Below are positions 20,101-35,100 of a stretch of 64,000 bases of DNA, in pieces; the stretch's first letter is position 1; the number at the start of each line of letters is the position of its first letter. This stretch comes from Lasioglossum baleicum (Eukaryota > Arthropoda > Insecta > Hymenoptera > Halictidae). Under the pieces are notes generated by a model. That model saw nothing but the letters and a program-made list of their open reading frames with translations, ran no database searches and was not told the origin of the DNA. The DNA lies in contig NC_134932.1 in the NCBI RefSeq assembly GCF_051020765.1, positions 5,704,001 through 5,768,000 on the forward strand, read 5' to 3'. Position numbers and translations under genes: made by a program.

Positions 20101-23100
20101 ACCAAGAAATACACACGGTATAAGTCACCAACGATACAATAACGCGCACACAGGCCTGAAGGCGACTGTGTTTGTGCGTGAGCTGCTCCCCGCGGACCGA
20201 ACTTTTCTTTCATTAAAAAATCTGTTTAACAGGAAGCTGACCTTGCCGCATGCAGGGCTATCTACGACGTAAATCGTAGATACGATTCATTCGGGTCCAC
20301 CTATATAAATATACCTCTGCAAAGTCGTCCCCGGGTCCGAGCCTGATTTTTCCCCGCACGCACCATTACGCGCGTCGGGATCGAAAAAGCGTGTTACACG
20401 CGCAGAGAGTTATCGAAACCGTCGATATGCTCCGGAAAGCTCCGGTTTATATTTGAAAGCGACTTGCGCAAGCTCGCCGAGAATTTTAATGGCGCTCGCG
20501 TCGTGCATCGAGGTGAGGCCTCCCTGGTGAATTAATTGCAAATGCTTGTACAGACTTGTCAAGAATTTTAAATGTGCTTCTTTCTTCGATACATGTAATT
20601 GAGGGCAATACGGGGAGCCACTATTAGTAGGTGGTCTTATTAAGCGACGAGGTCCCGCATACATCGATTTAACGTTTCTTTATTAATATTGATGAGTCCC
20701 GATCGTGTCATCGCCTGAGAACCCCCCGTGACACGGGAAAGCCAGATCGGACCGTTGCGCAATTATTTTGCGACGATTACGCTATCCCGGGCACGAACCT
20801 GCCATCGTTTTTTATCGCCCAGGGTGTACGTTTATCCATTTTAGATTGTCAGAAAATATATTTTCATTTGCTGCTCGCTAACATTATTACTAGACTGCGG
20901 ATTTTATGCATTTATGACCAAAATGGGTACATACAATTTAAAACAGTGGAGGTATTAAAAAGATTTGAGACCACCAGTGTATTAGTTTTACCTCAATAAG
21001 ATAATTAAAAGAAGAGTGAAATTTTTATTTGGCTCCTGTGTCTTGCAATCAATGCAAACATTTTTTATTTTGCATAAAGATCCGCAGTCTAATTATATTA
21101 CATACAGTGGCCCACAAAAGTGTTCGTACGCCCTTTAAAACAGAAGAACTTTTTTATAATTGCACCAAACGACCTGATGCTTTGTAAGCAATTAGAAGCA
21201 TTCGTTTACTACATGATGTGCAAAAAAATTTTCCAGAAATTATAATTTACAACCCTTAATGAAAATTTTAAATCTGTTTTGTAGCTGTAACTAACATAGA
21301 TCTACAAAATATGTATTTTAAATTTTCACTTTAAGGGCCCAAATAAAAAAGTTTTAAAAAACGCCTTTTCTATTTTTGCATGTAACCTTGTAAATTATAA
21401 TTTTTGGAATTTTTTTGCACATTATTTAGTAAACCAATGTTTCTAATTGCTTACAAAACATCAGGTCGTTTGGTACGATTATAAAAAAGTTATTCTGTTT
21501 TAAAGGGCGTACGAACACTTTTGTGCGGTTTGTGCAATATGTACGGTCACGAACGCAAATGTTAGGATAATTTTAATTATTTAGCCGTATCTCCACGGTA
21601 GTAGATAAGAGAAGATTGACACAGTAATATTTTTCTAGTACGAGGTCAATTTTTACGGTATCAATCATTGCTCACGATGCAAATTTTAAATTATTCTTTG
21701 AAACACAAAACGTCGTGGTTAAGCGGAAGCTTAGGAAATAATGAGAAATTGATAAGCAAATCGTTGTTTGCAAAATAAGCGTGAATATTACGTCTTTTGG
21801 GACACCTTATTAAATTCGATTTAGCTACTGTGTTCCAGCAGTGTCCTTACCAAACAGCAGGAACAGTGGCATCGCACGGAAGCTTTCTTTATTAGAGAGG
21901 GAAGCGGTTTCCCTTAATCCGAGGATTGGCCAGCAATTAAAACATTCCATTACTCACGATAGCGTTATCCAACCGGCAGAATGTTTAAGTAGCGGCTAAC
22001 GTGAGAATACGGGATCGGTACCTGGCGATCTACTTGGTAAATTATTCATCCGTGGCATATTGACGCAATGGAAAACGGGAGGCGACGGAAGAAAAATCCA
22101 CTCCTTCATCCTTGCACGCATCTACTATATGTGTACGTGCGTGGCTCGCATACCATACAACGTCCTCGAGTCTCACGCAGGAAATCTCATGCGTCTCGTA
22201 TATCTCATTTCTCAACTAAACGGCGGAATTTACATTTTCCGCGAGAATTCCAGCGAATACTTTTTCCCGGCGAGAGGGCCGTGGAGGACCGTGGTGCGCG
22301 CCGAAGAAATCGACGGAATTTTAAACGCGAAACATTTATTCCGCCTTTGTAATCCGCTTACATCGAATGTTTCCCAAGGACGACGCACTGGAAACACGAA
22401 CAGGTTATGAGGGAACCGACAGTGATCGAATGTCGCGGCAAAAACCGCCGCCATTAATGGAACCATTTCAAACGCAATTAATATCGCGAATCCCTCGACT
22501 AACACGTTTACCCGTGCAACCCCATCGATTACAATCCCCCCAGCGCCGCCGTGTGCCGAATTCAAAAATTCATTTTTATGGTCTGCTGAATGTCTGATGC
22601 GCAATTAATTACCGCCTGTGTTGTTCGGTCTGTCGATCGTGAAGTATTTCGAACGCACCGCGATGCATTTCAGTCGAGCTGATTCGCGGATCCGTTCTGC
22701 CCTGCGGGGGGCAATTTTCAGGCGTCAACTGCCGTAGTGTTGATATGGAAATCAGATGGTCCAGTGGTCTTCAAAGTACAGTAGACCCTCGCTCGGTACC
22801 GACAATGCGTGCAAGAATCAAGGTCGTTGCACATTGGCGACTCCCACCACGAGCTGTTAAGAGTTCTGGTTCTTGTGGTGGGGACTGTGGCGGCTATCTA
22901 GAAGAAATACACAGTTGGGAAATGGGAAAACACATCGCCCCGTTTCGTGCAACGAGCGAGGTACTACTGTACCGCAAAGCGATCTGCCATTTTCTCGACG
23001 CGGCTCGAGACTACTTACAATGCATTTATAGTGGAGCAGCGAGATGAGCTGTGCGGTGAAAAAAAGAAAAACAATGAAAATACATATGTACTTTTTCTTT

Positions 23101-26100
23101 AGTATGTGTCGAAATGTTGTCACGAATGTTGGTTTGTTTTCACCGCGCCGCTATCATCGATGCTCGCCGCTCCACTATAAATGCACCCTTAGACCAACGT
23201 CAGGAATAACGTAACGCACGCCTCGAAACGTGTGTCTCGAAACCCGTGTATTTTTAACGGATAATGATTCGCTTGTTGGTATACTGTAGATTCAATAACA
23301 GATCGTGCGCGTACACGAATTCAGAGAGATTAATTGTAGAAAAGGAACGAGGGGCGACGGGACGGTACGCTACGCGCGGATTCATGGTCATTCGATTCAA
23401 GGAGCGGTCGTTAAAAAATATCCGGTGAATAAATGTTCAAAGAAGATCAATAGCGCAAACGGGAGGCATAAATTGTGTTCCCTTTGTGCCGGGTTATTGC
23501 GAACCGAGACACGTAATAAAAGTCGCAACGTCGCGTCAAGGAGTTGTTGTTGTGTTGACTCGGCAAAAAGAGGCGGCTACGGTTCTACGTCGGGTTACCG
23601 GGAAGGTGAGTACGAGGGGTGGGGCATGGGGGACAGGACGAGAACTTTTACGAACGAGAAGAGACGTGGTATTACGTTATCGCGGCGCATCTAAACGTCA
23701 ATCTTCCAAATTAGAAAGCGTTGGTTGCCGCGACGGAAATTTTCGCTATGATGATACATGAAAGGGTCGTTTCGTTACGCGCATCACGGGGCCCCGCGAT
23801 ACATCGGCCGCGCGCGCCGCGTCCACCGCGCGGTGTTATATTGTTTTAAATATATTCACTTTCAATGACGTTTAGTAACATCTTGATAGCCCGGGAAATA
23901 ATGAAAGCGGGAATAGCGGTGAAATCGCAGGTATTGTACGTAGTACGACGCATAGTATGCAGGCTGTTGGAGCGCGTCATCATTAGCGCTGTTTCCGTTC
24001 GCTCTGATACACCGCAACACGTAACGCTGAAGCGATGCGTAATTCCCACTGGTCAGATCGTTTGAGAATTTACCAATGCAGATCCGGAAAAAAACATCTG
24101 GCTCTCATTATGCGACCCTTTTCCCGCCGATGTCGCTGCCGTTCTTGCAATCAGGAATCTGCGCGGATCCGAAACAGCCTACATAGTCATCCTTTACCGT
24201 TATCTCAGGTTATGGCAAAATAAAAATGATCTGCATCAGTTATATGATACGGAGAATAGACTGAAATGTATTTCTTCTCTTAATAATTCTAATGCTAAGA
24301 ACGAAACAGTTTTTTCTTTTTCTGTAACTGTTATTTCAACAACACTGCTATCTGCGAGATCAAATGAATTTTGGTAGTACAATTAAGTCGCTCGCGTACA
24401 ACCTCGCTGTACTGAAAAATCATGAAATTGTAATACGGCAAGGAAATGTAAATTATTACAGCACGATCTTTATCATTGTCCTAATTATCTCGCGCTAAGG
24501 CCTCGAAGTTACCTACGGCACGCGCAACCTGATTTTCTTAAATATGGCGCGCACAATGTATGCATTGCTATTCGAACAGATCATCTCTCGGCAATTTCTA
24601 AATGAAAAAATTACGAGCCTTGAAGATTTCAGATAAGGGAATAGAACTTGAAAATTTTCGCGCATGTTTGTTGATGTTCGAAGACCGTGGACTATAATTT
24701 TTATATAATTATATTAGAATATCGCTCGCAGCATCTCGATTCAGGTGTTAATTTCAATCCGTATAACTGTGGTTACTGTCTGTGCTTACGTGAAGCAGGA
24801 ATGTTTTCGGACAAAGTGGCATCCATATAAACACCGATTTTATATAGGAGAAAGTCATAAATGATTCAGTGAAAAGCACAAGAGACAATTACAATACAGT
24901 CGATAAAACCGTCACTCGATAAAACTAAAAGGGAAGCGTTAAAATAAAATCGATTTTTCCGGCCGTAACCTCTGAAAGGTCTTAAAGCCCGTTTCTAATT
25001 CCATAAAGTACGGTCCGGTGGGTCTTGTCGCGGGCATAAACCAGGAAATATGTCTTCTTGGAGCGAAAGAGCTGGCATGGGACTATCCTGCTCTTATCAC
25101 AATAAACCCGAGATTTTATACGCCGCGATGGAACACGTTCCAGCGAACGTGGGACTAAAATCGGACAATACAGCGCGCGTTATGCTTCCGTGTCGCGTCG
25201 TACGTGGTTGATTCTCGCGATGTAGATACAACGTGTGACATACGCCGGCCCTGCGACTGAGAGTCTCTGCTTATGGTTTGCCTCGAAAGGCGCCGATGGG
25301 TGGATCGCCGATATTCAACGGAGCTGTTTCGCAATCTCCGAGGAGAGACATATTATCGCGAGCGAGCAAGCGAACGTAGGCCGTGGAGTCGCAGCGTAGG
25401 CCGAACGATCTGGTCCGTGGTCGTTTGCCCGAAATGGACAGGCCAGACGAGAGCAAAAGTATGCAACGGTTCTGACCATTTTTGCGGGGACACCTTTATA
25501 CGGCCGCGTACTTGCCCCCAGGGACTAGCGAATCTCCTCGATGAGCTTCAGCCTCGTTTCGCCGGCAGAAAGTTCGAGGACACTCTCACCGTGAAGCAAC
25601 ACGCGGAATTTTACGAGCTTGTTGCGTTCAAGCGGCATTCTGCTCTGTAGATCCTTCGGGACTTTTCGAAGCGGACGTCAGGATTCTCCGCAGATGTATT
25701 TACGACGACTTCGACGACTACCTACGTATTTTTCACAGGAAACGAAATTCTACATCAAAGTCTTCAGTTCCGCCAATAGATAAAAATATATATAATATTG
25801 ATCTTTCGTTACTACAATAGTTGAATTACTTGTTCGTGACTTGTAGAGATTGTACAGCTTGTGTAACCCATATGACGACGCTTGATGACGACGTTTAATT
25901 CAAGCAGAGGTGTCGGCAGAAGGAACTAGCGGGACGAACAGTAAATCTTGGGAGGCGAGCATTATCGGAACACGTTGTCGCCGTGGAACCAGTTAGGAGT
26001 TCCGTATTACGGAGACCATTCCCAACGGAAAACCGCACGTTTATTATTTGAACAGTGGTCGAACGATCGTGTCACCGTCGGAAAACGGTTCTTCTCGGTT

Positions 26101-29100
26101 CCCAGGGCGAGCGACGCCGCCGTTAAGCATCGATCCTCTCGGTCCGCGGTTTCGCCAGCATTCAGACAGGACTCACGGACGCCTTCCATCTTTACGACAA
26201 TGCCATTTCGTCCGGATCGAAGAGGAGCGTTGCGTCTTGAAGCCTGACGTGCACACGTGCACGTGGAGCCGTGAACAGGGCCCCGGAGTATTGCACACGG
26301 AGCGTGAACGAACGAACGAACGCAAGCGCCTCTTTCGCCGATTTGGTCCCGGCGTCGCCTTCGGGAGAACCGCGGATATAAATCACGATCTCTCCACTGA
26401 CGTGGCTGATTTGCCGGCTGCCGTGGGCAAGCCTATATGAGTCGCTCTCAGACTGTTTAAACTTACCCGCAAGGTTGTTGCGTACCCGCCAAACCTTCGA
26501 GACAAAAGAGGAGAAAAGGGACGACGCGAACCTCCGGTAATAAAAACAACCGAAATCACCATCCACTGTGCTGGAGCACCGAGATCGGCAGATGACTAGA
26601 GACCTGCGAAAACTCGTAAACGTTGAGTCGGGACAGGTACAGAATTTTTTTCAAAATTTTTCTCAATATCGGCATTCCCGAAATCTCCCGCAACGATGTG
26701 ACCATTAATTATGATCATCGGTTTTTCGGTACCACCTCTTTTTGCAATTGTTTATGTGCTACTACACGACTCTAGGTGACGGAATACCGTTACGCAATAT
26801 TATTGAAGATATCTGTTCGAGGCTAGCGGTACATCGGTTGATAACGCGCCAGATTTTCTACGATGACGTCGCGTGTGTTACGGGTCAATGAGGCACGGTC
26901 GTGCTCGATAACGTGGTCATTGACGTTTCCGTTTCTTGATTGGAAGATCGACATAGTAATGACCTCTTTATTGGCTGCACGAGACCGTCCCATAATAAGT
27001 ATTTTAATAGAGTACAGTAACAATCCGATCGTGTATTCATTACTAACGGATTTTATGCTTCTGTCACAAAATTGAGTAAGTGAAACACGAAACAATAAGA
27101 ACATGAATGTTAGGGAACACCCTCACCCCAGCATAATTTTCATTTTGCATACAATCATCAACGACGTCCTTCTAATTTCTCGATTCAACGTGAAGTGAAT
27201 TTCTCCGAAGGTTGCAAGAAGCCTCTTCTAAAAGCAATTTTCGTTGCAAGCCAGCCGGAGACTATCAAAAAGACAGCATCTCGCAAGTCTCGTAAACTGC
27301 AGCTACGCACGAAACATAAAAAATAAGTGCCCGTTCACAATGGTGGAACGAGTGGCGCTGCAACAGCTAAATAATTACGCGTGTCGTTCCCGAACGTATT
27401 ATGTACCAAGGAAACAGCGAAACTAAGAAAAAACTACGCCACATTCCGTGTGTAAATGAATGGAAACCGATTCCTGGATACTCGCAGGGAATCACTTCCG
27501 ATCCTCTTTCCCGGAACACCTTGGAAGCATTCCTTTATGTCTTCCCCGTTCTTTCGTTCGCTTGGAAATCGATTTTATTCAACGATCAGTGTTTTACCGT
27601 TTTCCACGAAACGAGGCAGAACGGCTCGGGCTTCTGCATGGCATCACGCTCTCGTTTTAACGTCCCGTTCACAGCCCAGGAATGCCGTTTTTGCTCGCGG
27701 TTTTGTATTAAACAATCATTCGCCGGGCCATTCGGCGGTGAACGATGGTCGAATAGCGGGGAAATCGAATCATCGGTGACATTATCTTCTCATGAGAAAT
27801 GGCGTCCATTCTTCATTCCCCGTTTAGTGGGATCCCGGTGATCGGAAAATGTTAGGTCATTCCATACGTTGTAATCCGTTGATCTATTGCGCAACTGCAA
27901 TTACTAAATTTCTTTGTCTTTAACAAATTCCCGCAAGGAAAAGAAATTTCGTAGTTGTTAAATTTTATTGTGTGAATATTGTCACAGAACGAACAGGATT
28001 TTATTTCGAATGAAATTCGCGGCAAAAATGTTTCTGTCATTAAAAGGGATAGTTCGTGCATCAATAATTGAAAGTGCATTTTGAGAATTGGTATTCCACG
28101 TCTGGAGCCAACATCGAAAAGCAATACGACTCGCGGGACGACCAAATATGAGCCGGTGTGCGAGCAGCAGAGCGCCGGAACAATAAAGGGGCAGCATGTG
28201 TCGCCGGTAGAAAACGTAATGATGTCGTTTTGGAGGAGACATACGGCGCATTTAAGAAAACAGCATCGACAGGGATTTCCTTCGGTTCGCCGTACATACT
28301 CATTATACCGGTGATGCCAGTGTCCGAACAGAATCATTGAAATGTTCCTGGTGCTTCGTTCTGCCTCGTACGGCTGCCATTACGCCGGATGCGGATGCTA
28401 CGCGTTAGGTTCACGCGTGACACCGTGTTATGGCGAAGGCGTAAGTCCGCATGAATTAGAAATGCTACCTCCGAGAACGAAACAAAAACGTTTCGAATAA
28501 ACCGCGGAGTAGCTTATGCCGCATTTACTAACTTCTACGCCTGCTGCGGCGCGGCAGCTTTAATCCTTAAACGCTGAGACGAAGCCTCGGAGACTACGCG
28601 AAATTATTTGAAGCTGACGCGATTCGAGTGCATATTTTACAAATATAATTTTAATAGAGGCAGCGACTCGGAGGCACTGCTAAATTCCATTTTATGAATA
28701 TCAGAATGACAGAATCATTTTGGTGCTGCCTAGAAAAGTTAGATTACCATCGTAAAAAGTGAAAAATACGGGAAACAAGAAATACGAGCATTTTCGAGAG
28801 AAGCACCTACGAGCCAACTTCCGCGAATGATTCAGCTTTTCATCGCTGTCGTGGTAAACTATAGTGTCATAAAATGAATCACTTCTACAACGAGAAAGGA
28901 GTATTAACCGCACAGAATGGTTCGACTTGCCAACGTCTTTCTAACGAAATAAAAACGAAATGTCTTTCAATTTCACAGTAAAGTGATACATTACGCTTTC
29001 AACTATTTGTGGCGGGGATTGTCACAGCTTCGTAGGAGTACGTAGCGAGCACTATCGTTATTGGCACAGCCGCAGTAGCTCGAATTCCTCGTGTAAGTCA

Positions 29101-32100
29101 AGGCTCGCCGGCGAGACCGCAGAGAAGAGGAGTTTCTCGGCGACCTCAGCCGGCAGTAAAACCGAATGCAATTTTGCCTTTTTGCTTTTTAATTTCATAC
29201 TTTCACTTTTCGCCGTACTTTTCCGTCTGGCCGCGGCCAGCGTACCATACGAGACAGTCTCTCTGGCATGCATGCTCGCCCGGTTTCAGCGTTTTTCTCC
29301 CCTTCTCGTTACGAGAAACACTCGATCCTGTTTATTAATCGAACCGCGGTATAGCCGGTGAAACCGCAGCACGCAATTTCATATTTAAATTCCGTCTACA
29401 TCCGCGAGACGACTCTCCGCGCGACAAGGAACGTTTATTAATCGCGCCGAGAAGGTGGTAACGCTGTTTAATGATTTAATCAGCCGGCAGATTAACAACG
29501 ATACAAAAGAAATCGCGCGCTTTCTACTCTCCGCGGTCGATAAGAGAAGCGCATCGACTTCGCCGAGGATATAATTTAATTGCAACGGTGTTGCCGTGTG
29601 CTTTACCGATTTCAATCAGATTAATGGCTAGCAATTATGTGTGGCTCTACATTGAAACCGGCGAAGATAGATCTGTAGCTTCTTCGCGAATATCCTGAAA
29701 TTTTAATAACGAAGGTGAACCGGTCAATTAATAAAGAGATTGTCCCGGTAATAGATTACACTCGAGAGCCTATGCAAGTAAACTCAATCTCTTAATGGAC
29801 ACGTGTCTGCAATCTTACGAACAGATAATTAAAATTATAAACTGAGTTGCCGAGACTTGTTCCCGGCGCGTCGGTTTCGCACGCGAATTTAAAGCGGGAT
29901 CATAATAATTCATCTCCCCGCAAAGAATGCTGCTTCATATTCGCCGCTGCGATTATGGGAAAATATTCACGACGATCCTACAGGGACGTCGTTCGATTCT
30001 CGGTTTTTGTCGCAGATGTCGCCGTAATACGTAGATTAACATTTTGAGTGACAGCCCAGCAGCCAGCAATGTTTCACAAAATAAAAATAAAAGGAGTCGT
30101 TTTTAAGGGTTAATGTAAAATGAGATTTCATATCGTATCGAGTTGCTATCATGTTCCTTGAGCCGCGTTGCCGGTATTAACAATTTTCATCTCTCCGAAC
30201 AGCGTCGAAAATTATAGAAGGCGAGCGTTTTCTTCGGCGTCTAAAAAATCGCGATAGTTCCGCGCAGATAAGTAATATCGCCATGCGATCTCCCATGGGG
30301 GACCGTGTAATATCCATCTGTTGGTACGCTGTGGCATTATTGCAACTTATCGACTTATCGATTTCGACGCAGGTGGCGAGGGTAATGGGCACCACGCGCG
30401 TTCCGTATAATCGTAATAATTTCACACAATTCACTTTCGCCATTCAATAACGCGCACGGAGGAACGCGCAACGCCCCATGCTGCACCGGGAACGCACGCC
30501 CACGGTTATTAAGGGCAGGGTGCAAGCATCATACGTACGTTTCTATCGGTTTATAATTTATGCGACGCCCGAGAGATGCAAACTCGTTATGAAAATCATC
30601 CTTCTCCCCCTCGGCTTTGTTTGTTTAACGCCCGGTCGGCCACTTTTTTTGCGGCGCGAGAAGACATTGTACGAAAAATACCGCTGCTCTCGAAAGGTTA
30701 AGCAGATGCGAACTATTGCGAATCGCTTGCAAAAGCGCGCGGATTCAGCGTTTCTCAATGCTTCAGCGACACATTCGTTTCTAAGATACTTTCGCTACTT
30801 CCTGCCCTGACGAAAGCTACTCGCCTCGTAACTCCGCAGGAAACCAGCTTATTGGAAATTGATCACGCGTCTTCATGCAAATCAACACCAATTCGTCGGA
30901 CAACAATTACGTAAACATTTATTTCTTCTATTAGTTATTCTTGTAAGCTAAAAGCAATTTAGTAGTATTCTTCCACTCTTTTTTTTTTATTAGGAAAGCT
31001 CTTATGAGATTTATTACAACATAATGCATAGTACAGAATATTACAGATTCTCTTCCACTCTTCTTTAAACATTTTCTATTGTAGGGTGATTTCGGGATAG
31101 ATGCACCACATTTTGTTTTCTGTTTATAAAAATTTTATTAGAAAGAATCGAAAGTGTAGACAGGCATAGTTGAATTGTTTATTCAATTCCCTTTAATAAA
31201 ATATAACGTTAAATGAGTAAAACTTTTATATTAATATATTAACGTACTGTTTAAAAAAAGGAGTTAGATGCACTCCTAATTGCAGATAGACGCATTCCTT
31301 TATTTATAACCTATTCTCCCTACTTCTATTCTTTTTTTTCTCTACCACACATGTTACATAAATTATAATAGTTTTTTAACATAACTTCATGGAGCCATTT
31401 GAGGCATTGGAACAACAAATCCAATCTTCTTTAGATGTGGCTGAATAATAATCTTCCAAACATTCGATACAATGATTATTAGAATCTTCAGGACTATTTA
31501 TGATCTTCTCTTTTTGTAATTAATTTAAAAAGGGATGCTCCTGACGAAAACGACTGTCAATTGTCAGCGTTTCTCAATGCTTCTGCGACACATTCGTTTC
31601 TAAAAAATTAGTTATTCTGCCCGCATAAGCATCATTTCATAAACATGCTCTTAAAATTATCCATTTCTTATCTATTGATAATTTTCAATTGAATTGAACA
31701 CACTTAGAACACAGAACTTATCCACGTGTTTCTAATACTCTCGAGCATTTTTCGAAGCTTTTTAATATCTTTGAGAATAGTGCAGCGTTTGATGTGCTTT
31801 TTTGTCACCATCCGAAGAAAGAGGTGCTACTAGCTCGGCGGGACAAAAGTACATTGATTATAGTTCCCGTCCCTTTTTCCCGAGCGCGGGTCTTCGCGCG
31901 GAGAATTTATAGCGAATGTCTGGAAAAATACTAAACGCGTGGAACAACACATGGCGCGGCAGAGTAATTGAAAAATACGGGGAAGTCACGTCTCTGTAGA
32001 ACAATGCTGCTGTGTCACACTCGCGGGACTGCGATATATGTACTGTAGGTATTTACATCGCCATTGGCCTTTCCGACGAGGCGAGTTTCGAGAAACAGCT

Positions 32101-35100
32101 TGTAGTAATTGTTTACGTGCTTTAGATCTTCTTTCTTGCCCGTCGGCCTCACTGGGCACTTTTACGAAGATTGAAGTTACTGGCACTTTAACGGGGCACT
32201 AGGCAAGAAAACACCGAACTCGCTACTTGAAAGGTATTCGACTTCCTGTTACCTCGCTGAACTGTATGGTCGTTCAATTTTCTAAATGTACGAACACGAT
32301 CGGTTCGTTTAGAATTACAGGAACTTGTTACACAGCACAATTACTGTAGATAAACCCCGTATTAAACGAAGAAATTGAATGATTTAAGTGTCACGCTGCC
32401 TCAAGTTGTGTGATTAGCGAATTATGATTCTTCTCTTATTACCACGTTTTTATTTTTTTACCACGCTTATATTAGCTTGCCGAGTTGTTGTTGTATGCGT
32501 CAAATCTTGTAATCGAATTTTAAACCACTTTTCGTAACAGCTGTTGCCTTGTAAGAAAGCTTTTTGTTTTACCTAAATTTGTACCTAATTTTGACGTTCT
32601 CCTCATTTCACACCTCCCATTTCTATATTTTTTCTTCCCATTTACTCCTGACTACATCTCATTTTGACTCTCATTTCGTTTGCACAACGTTTCGATATTT
32701 TCACAAACCAGTTTACAAAACTCGGAATTAACATAACGAGTCATACGAATTTAACGTATTATTTTTAACTTCGACGTTAAATATTCATCTCGGTATTATG
32801 TATTCCGGTCTAACGTTGCTCAACACAGATAAACTAGACGTATTACGTCACCGATGACACAGAGTTCGTAGGAGGTAATGTGTGTGACTGAGTCTACGCC
32901 AGACAAGTCGCAATACGATCGAGACAATGCTTTATATGTAGGGAGTATCGTGGGTTCAGTTCAGTTGATATTGGAAACGTCGCAAACAGCTGAACGCTAG
33001 ATCCACAAGGTCGTGGAGTCGCGACGAATGATAGAGATCGCTATTGATTCGGCTTTTACTACCATAGCCGAATAGGATGTCCGAAAGGTGATTTATAACA
33101 TGGAGAATGTGAAAAGTACCAGGATCTATGCGATCGTAGTTCACTCAAATAAAGATAGCCTCACAAAACAACGCAAAAATGTAGTTAGAGACTCAATGCA
33201 ATCAGAGGCAAGTTGCGAGTGTCAGAAAATAATGGTTCTGTACATAAACCAGAACATAAGAAGACGAACGACCTACTAAGATTCAATTCAAATGGTTATG
33301 GTTCTGCTCTACAAATCCGGTGACACCTTGACCACAGTAACATTCATCGCACGCACGTAGAGCCGCGATACTTGAATGTAAGGACTCGATAGGCCCAGTG
33401 AAATTTGACCTCAGGTACAAGGGAACATGATACATTGACATACACGCTCGCTAGGCATAGCGATGATGACCACAAACTCGTAAGAAAGTGATACTTTGAC
33501 TTATGGACTCGTTGAACCTAACCGAGTTCATTTTAAGGAGATAAGGACACGATTCTAAAGACGTGCTGGACGGTACAAACTCCTTAAATCCAAGTTAGGG
33601 TATCCTCATACCCCGAGACCAGGCGATTTCCAGTTGGAGACTCGCCAGCTCAGAAATCCAAGTCAAGTTCAGAGATCTGCAGCCTTGGGCCTTATTAGAT
33701 GGATTAGTGCCGAGATTACAAATGATGAGGATTGACTGACAATCTTGATTAGATTGCCCAGAGCTCGAAGGCTTGTCTCCTTGGGATTTACGGGTTTATC
33801 TACTTTTGGTCCCTCGATTTTGATCTCTCTCGATAGCGTGCTTTCATAGTTAACACTTTACCTACCGGAAGCCTATTAATAGGATTTTCAATAATTGTGC
33901 TGTTCCAAAAGAAAGCACAGAGAAATTTTCTTTTACATAACAATCTTAAATGAAACTATCAAACGACGTTATTGAGGGTGACTTGTTAGTTCACAATGCA
34001 AATTGCTGTTGCTATTGAAGGTTCCATTAGAAAGTGTTTAGCCATATACCATAGACTTTTCAAAATTATGCAATAATAACCGGTCGGTAATGTGTTAACT
34101 TTTGCTTGCACAATTTTTATTGGTTGTTTCACAGACACGTCCTGTCGCTATATGCTCGTCGTTAATTTCACTACTAGGGCTAATGCGACTTTTCATTAAT
34201 GTATTGTGGCCCCACTCACCCGAGGCGCTTTTTACAAGATGCTCCGATTACACAGCACCATAGATTGTCCTACGCTCGCGATGTTAGTTGTACTACCTCA
34301 ATCATGTACGCATGTCGTGCTCCTACGTGTCCATTGTGAGCTGTCTAAGTATCCAACATTTATCACACAAGTCCCAGAGGCGGCAAGACCATGTTGTACG
34401 CCACACGAACTAGGAGAAGAAAGATCCTCGGAGGCGTGTGGTTTAGCGATCAGAATTGTCACCTAACTGACAGCGGACGCAATCTTAATCCCCGATCCAG
34501 CTCTCTTTCACTTCTGAATTAAAAGTTGTAGTATTAATAGCACAGAGGTGTCGGCAGTTTAAAAGAGGCGTGATCGCAGGCACCGTCTGCAATATTTGCA
34601 TGTGCAGATTTCTTAATCCTAGACTTCAACGCTTTATGCTAGTCCCTTTCATTCTTTTTGTGCCATGGAAAATTCTTTTTGGGAATGAAACACTTCATTT
34701 TACATCAAGTTTAATATTTTCTACTTGTCCGTAGAATTGCATCAGATTGCCTCGGTCCTAGAGTAGAAAATACTCAATTTTCCACACCGTTCAACATTTT
34801 ACTTGTCGCCAAGTGTCCGCGCCAGCAGCGTTTCCTTCCTCGAATTTTCATTCTTTCCGTGTCTCGGCGCGCAAAGTTCCTTCATATGCTGGAACGGCAT
34901 TGCAAAAGACGTCGTTCAACCGTTGAACAACTCATATTTTAAGTCGCGAACGCTACCACGTTCGTGGCAACCTGAAAGAAAACTCGGTTTTGTCGTTCGC
35001 TTTGGTTTCCTCGGCTCCGAGGTATCCCTCGTGCAGCTTACCGTCTCTGTCCGGCCCTGTTCGGGGCGTTTGTCAATGCGAAGTCCTCGCACGGACACAA

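Noticed and set aside
27401..27841. 146-codon plus-strand frame
   Set aside because: Three overlapping frames of comparable size and no family resemblance; treated as chance.
27852..28337. 161-codon minus-strand frame in the ZP intron, Cys-rich
   Set aside because: No recognisable domain, no signal peptide, no splice context, and overlapping frames of similar length on both strands suggest chance.
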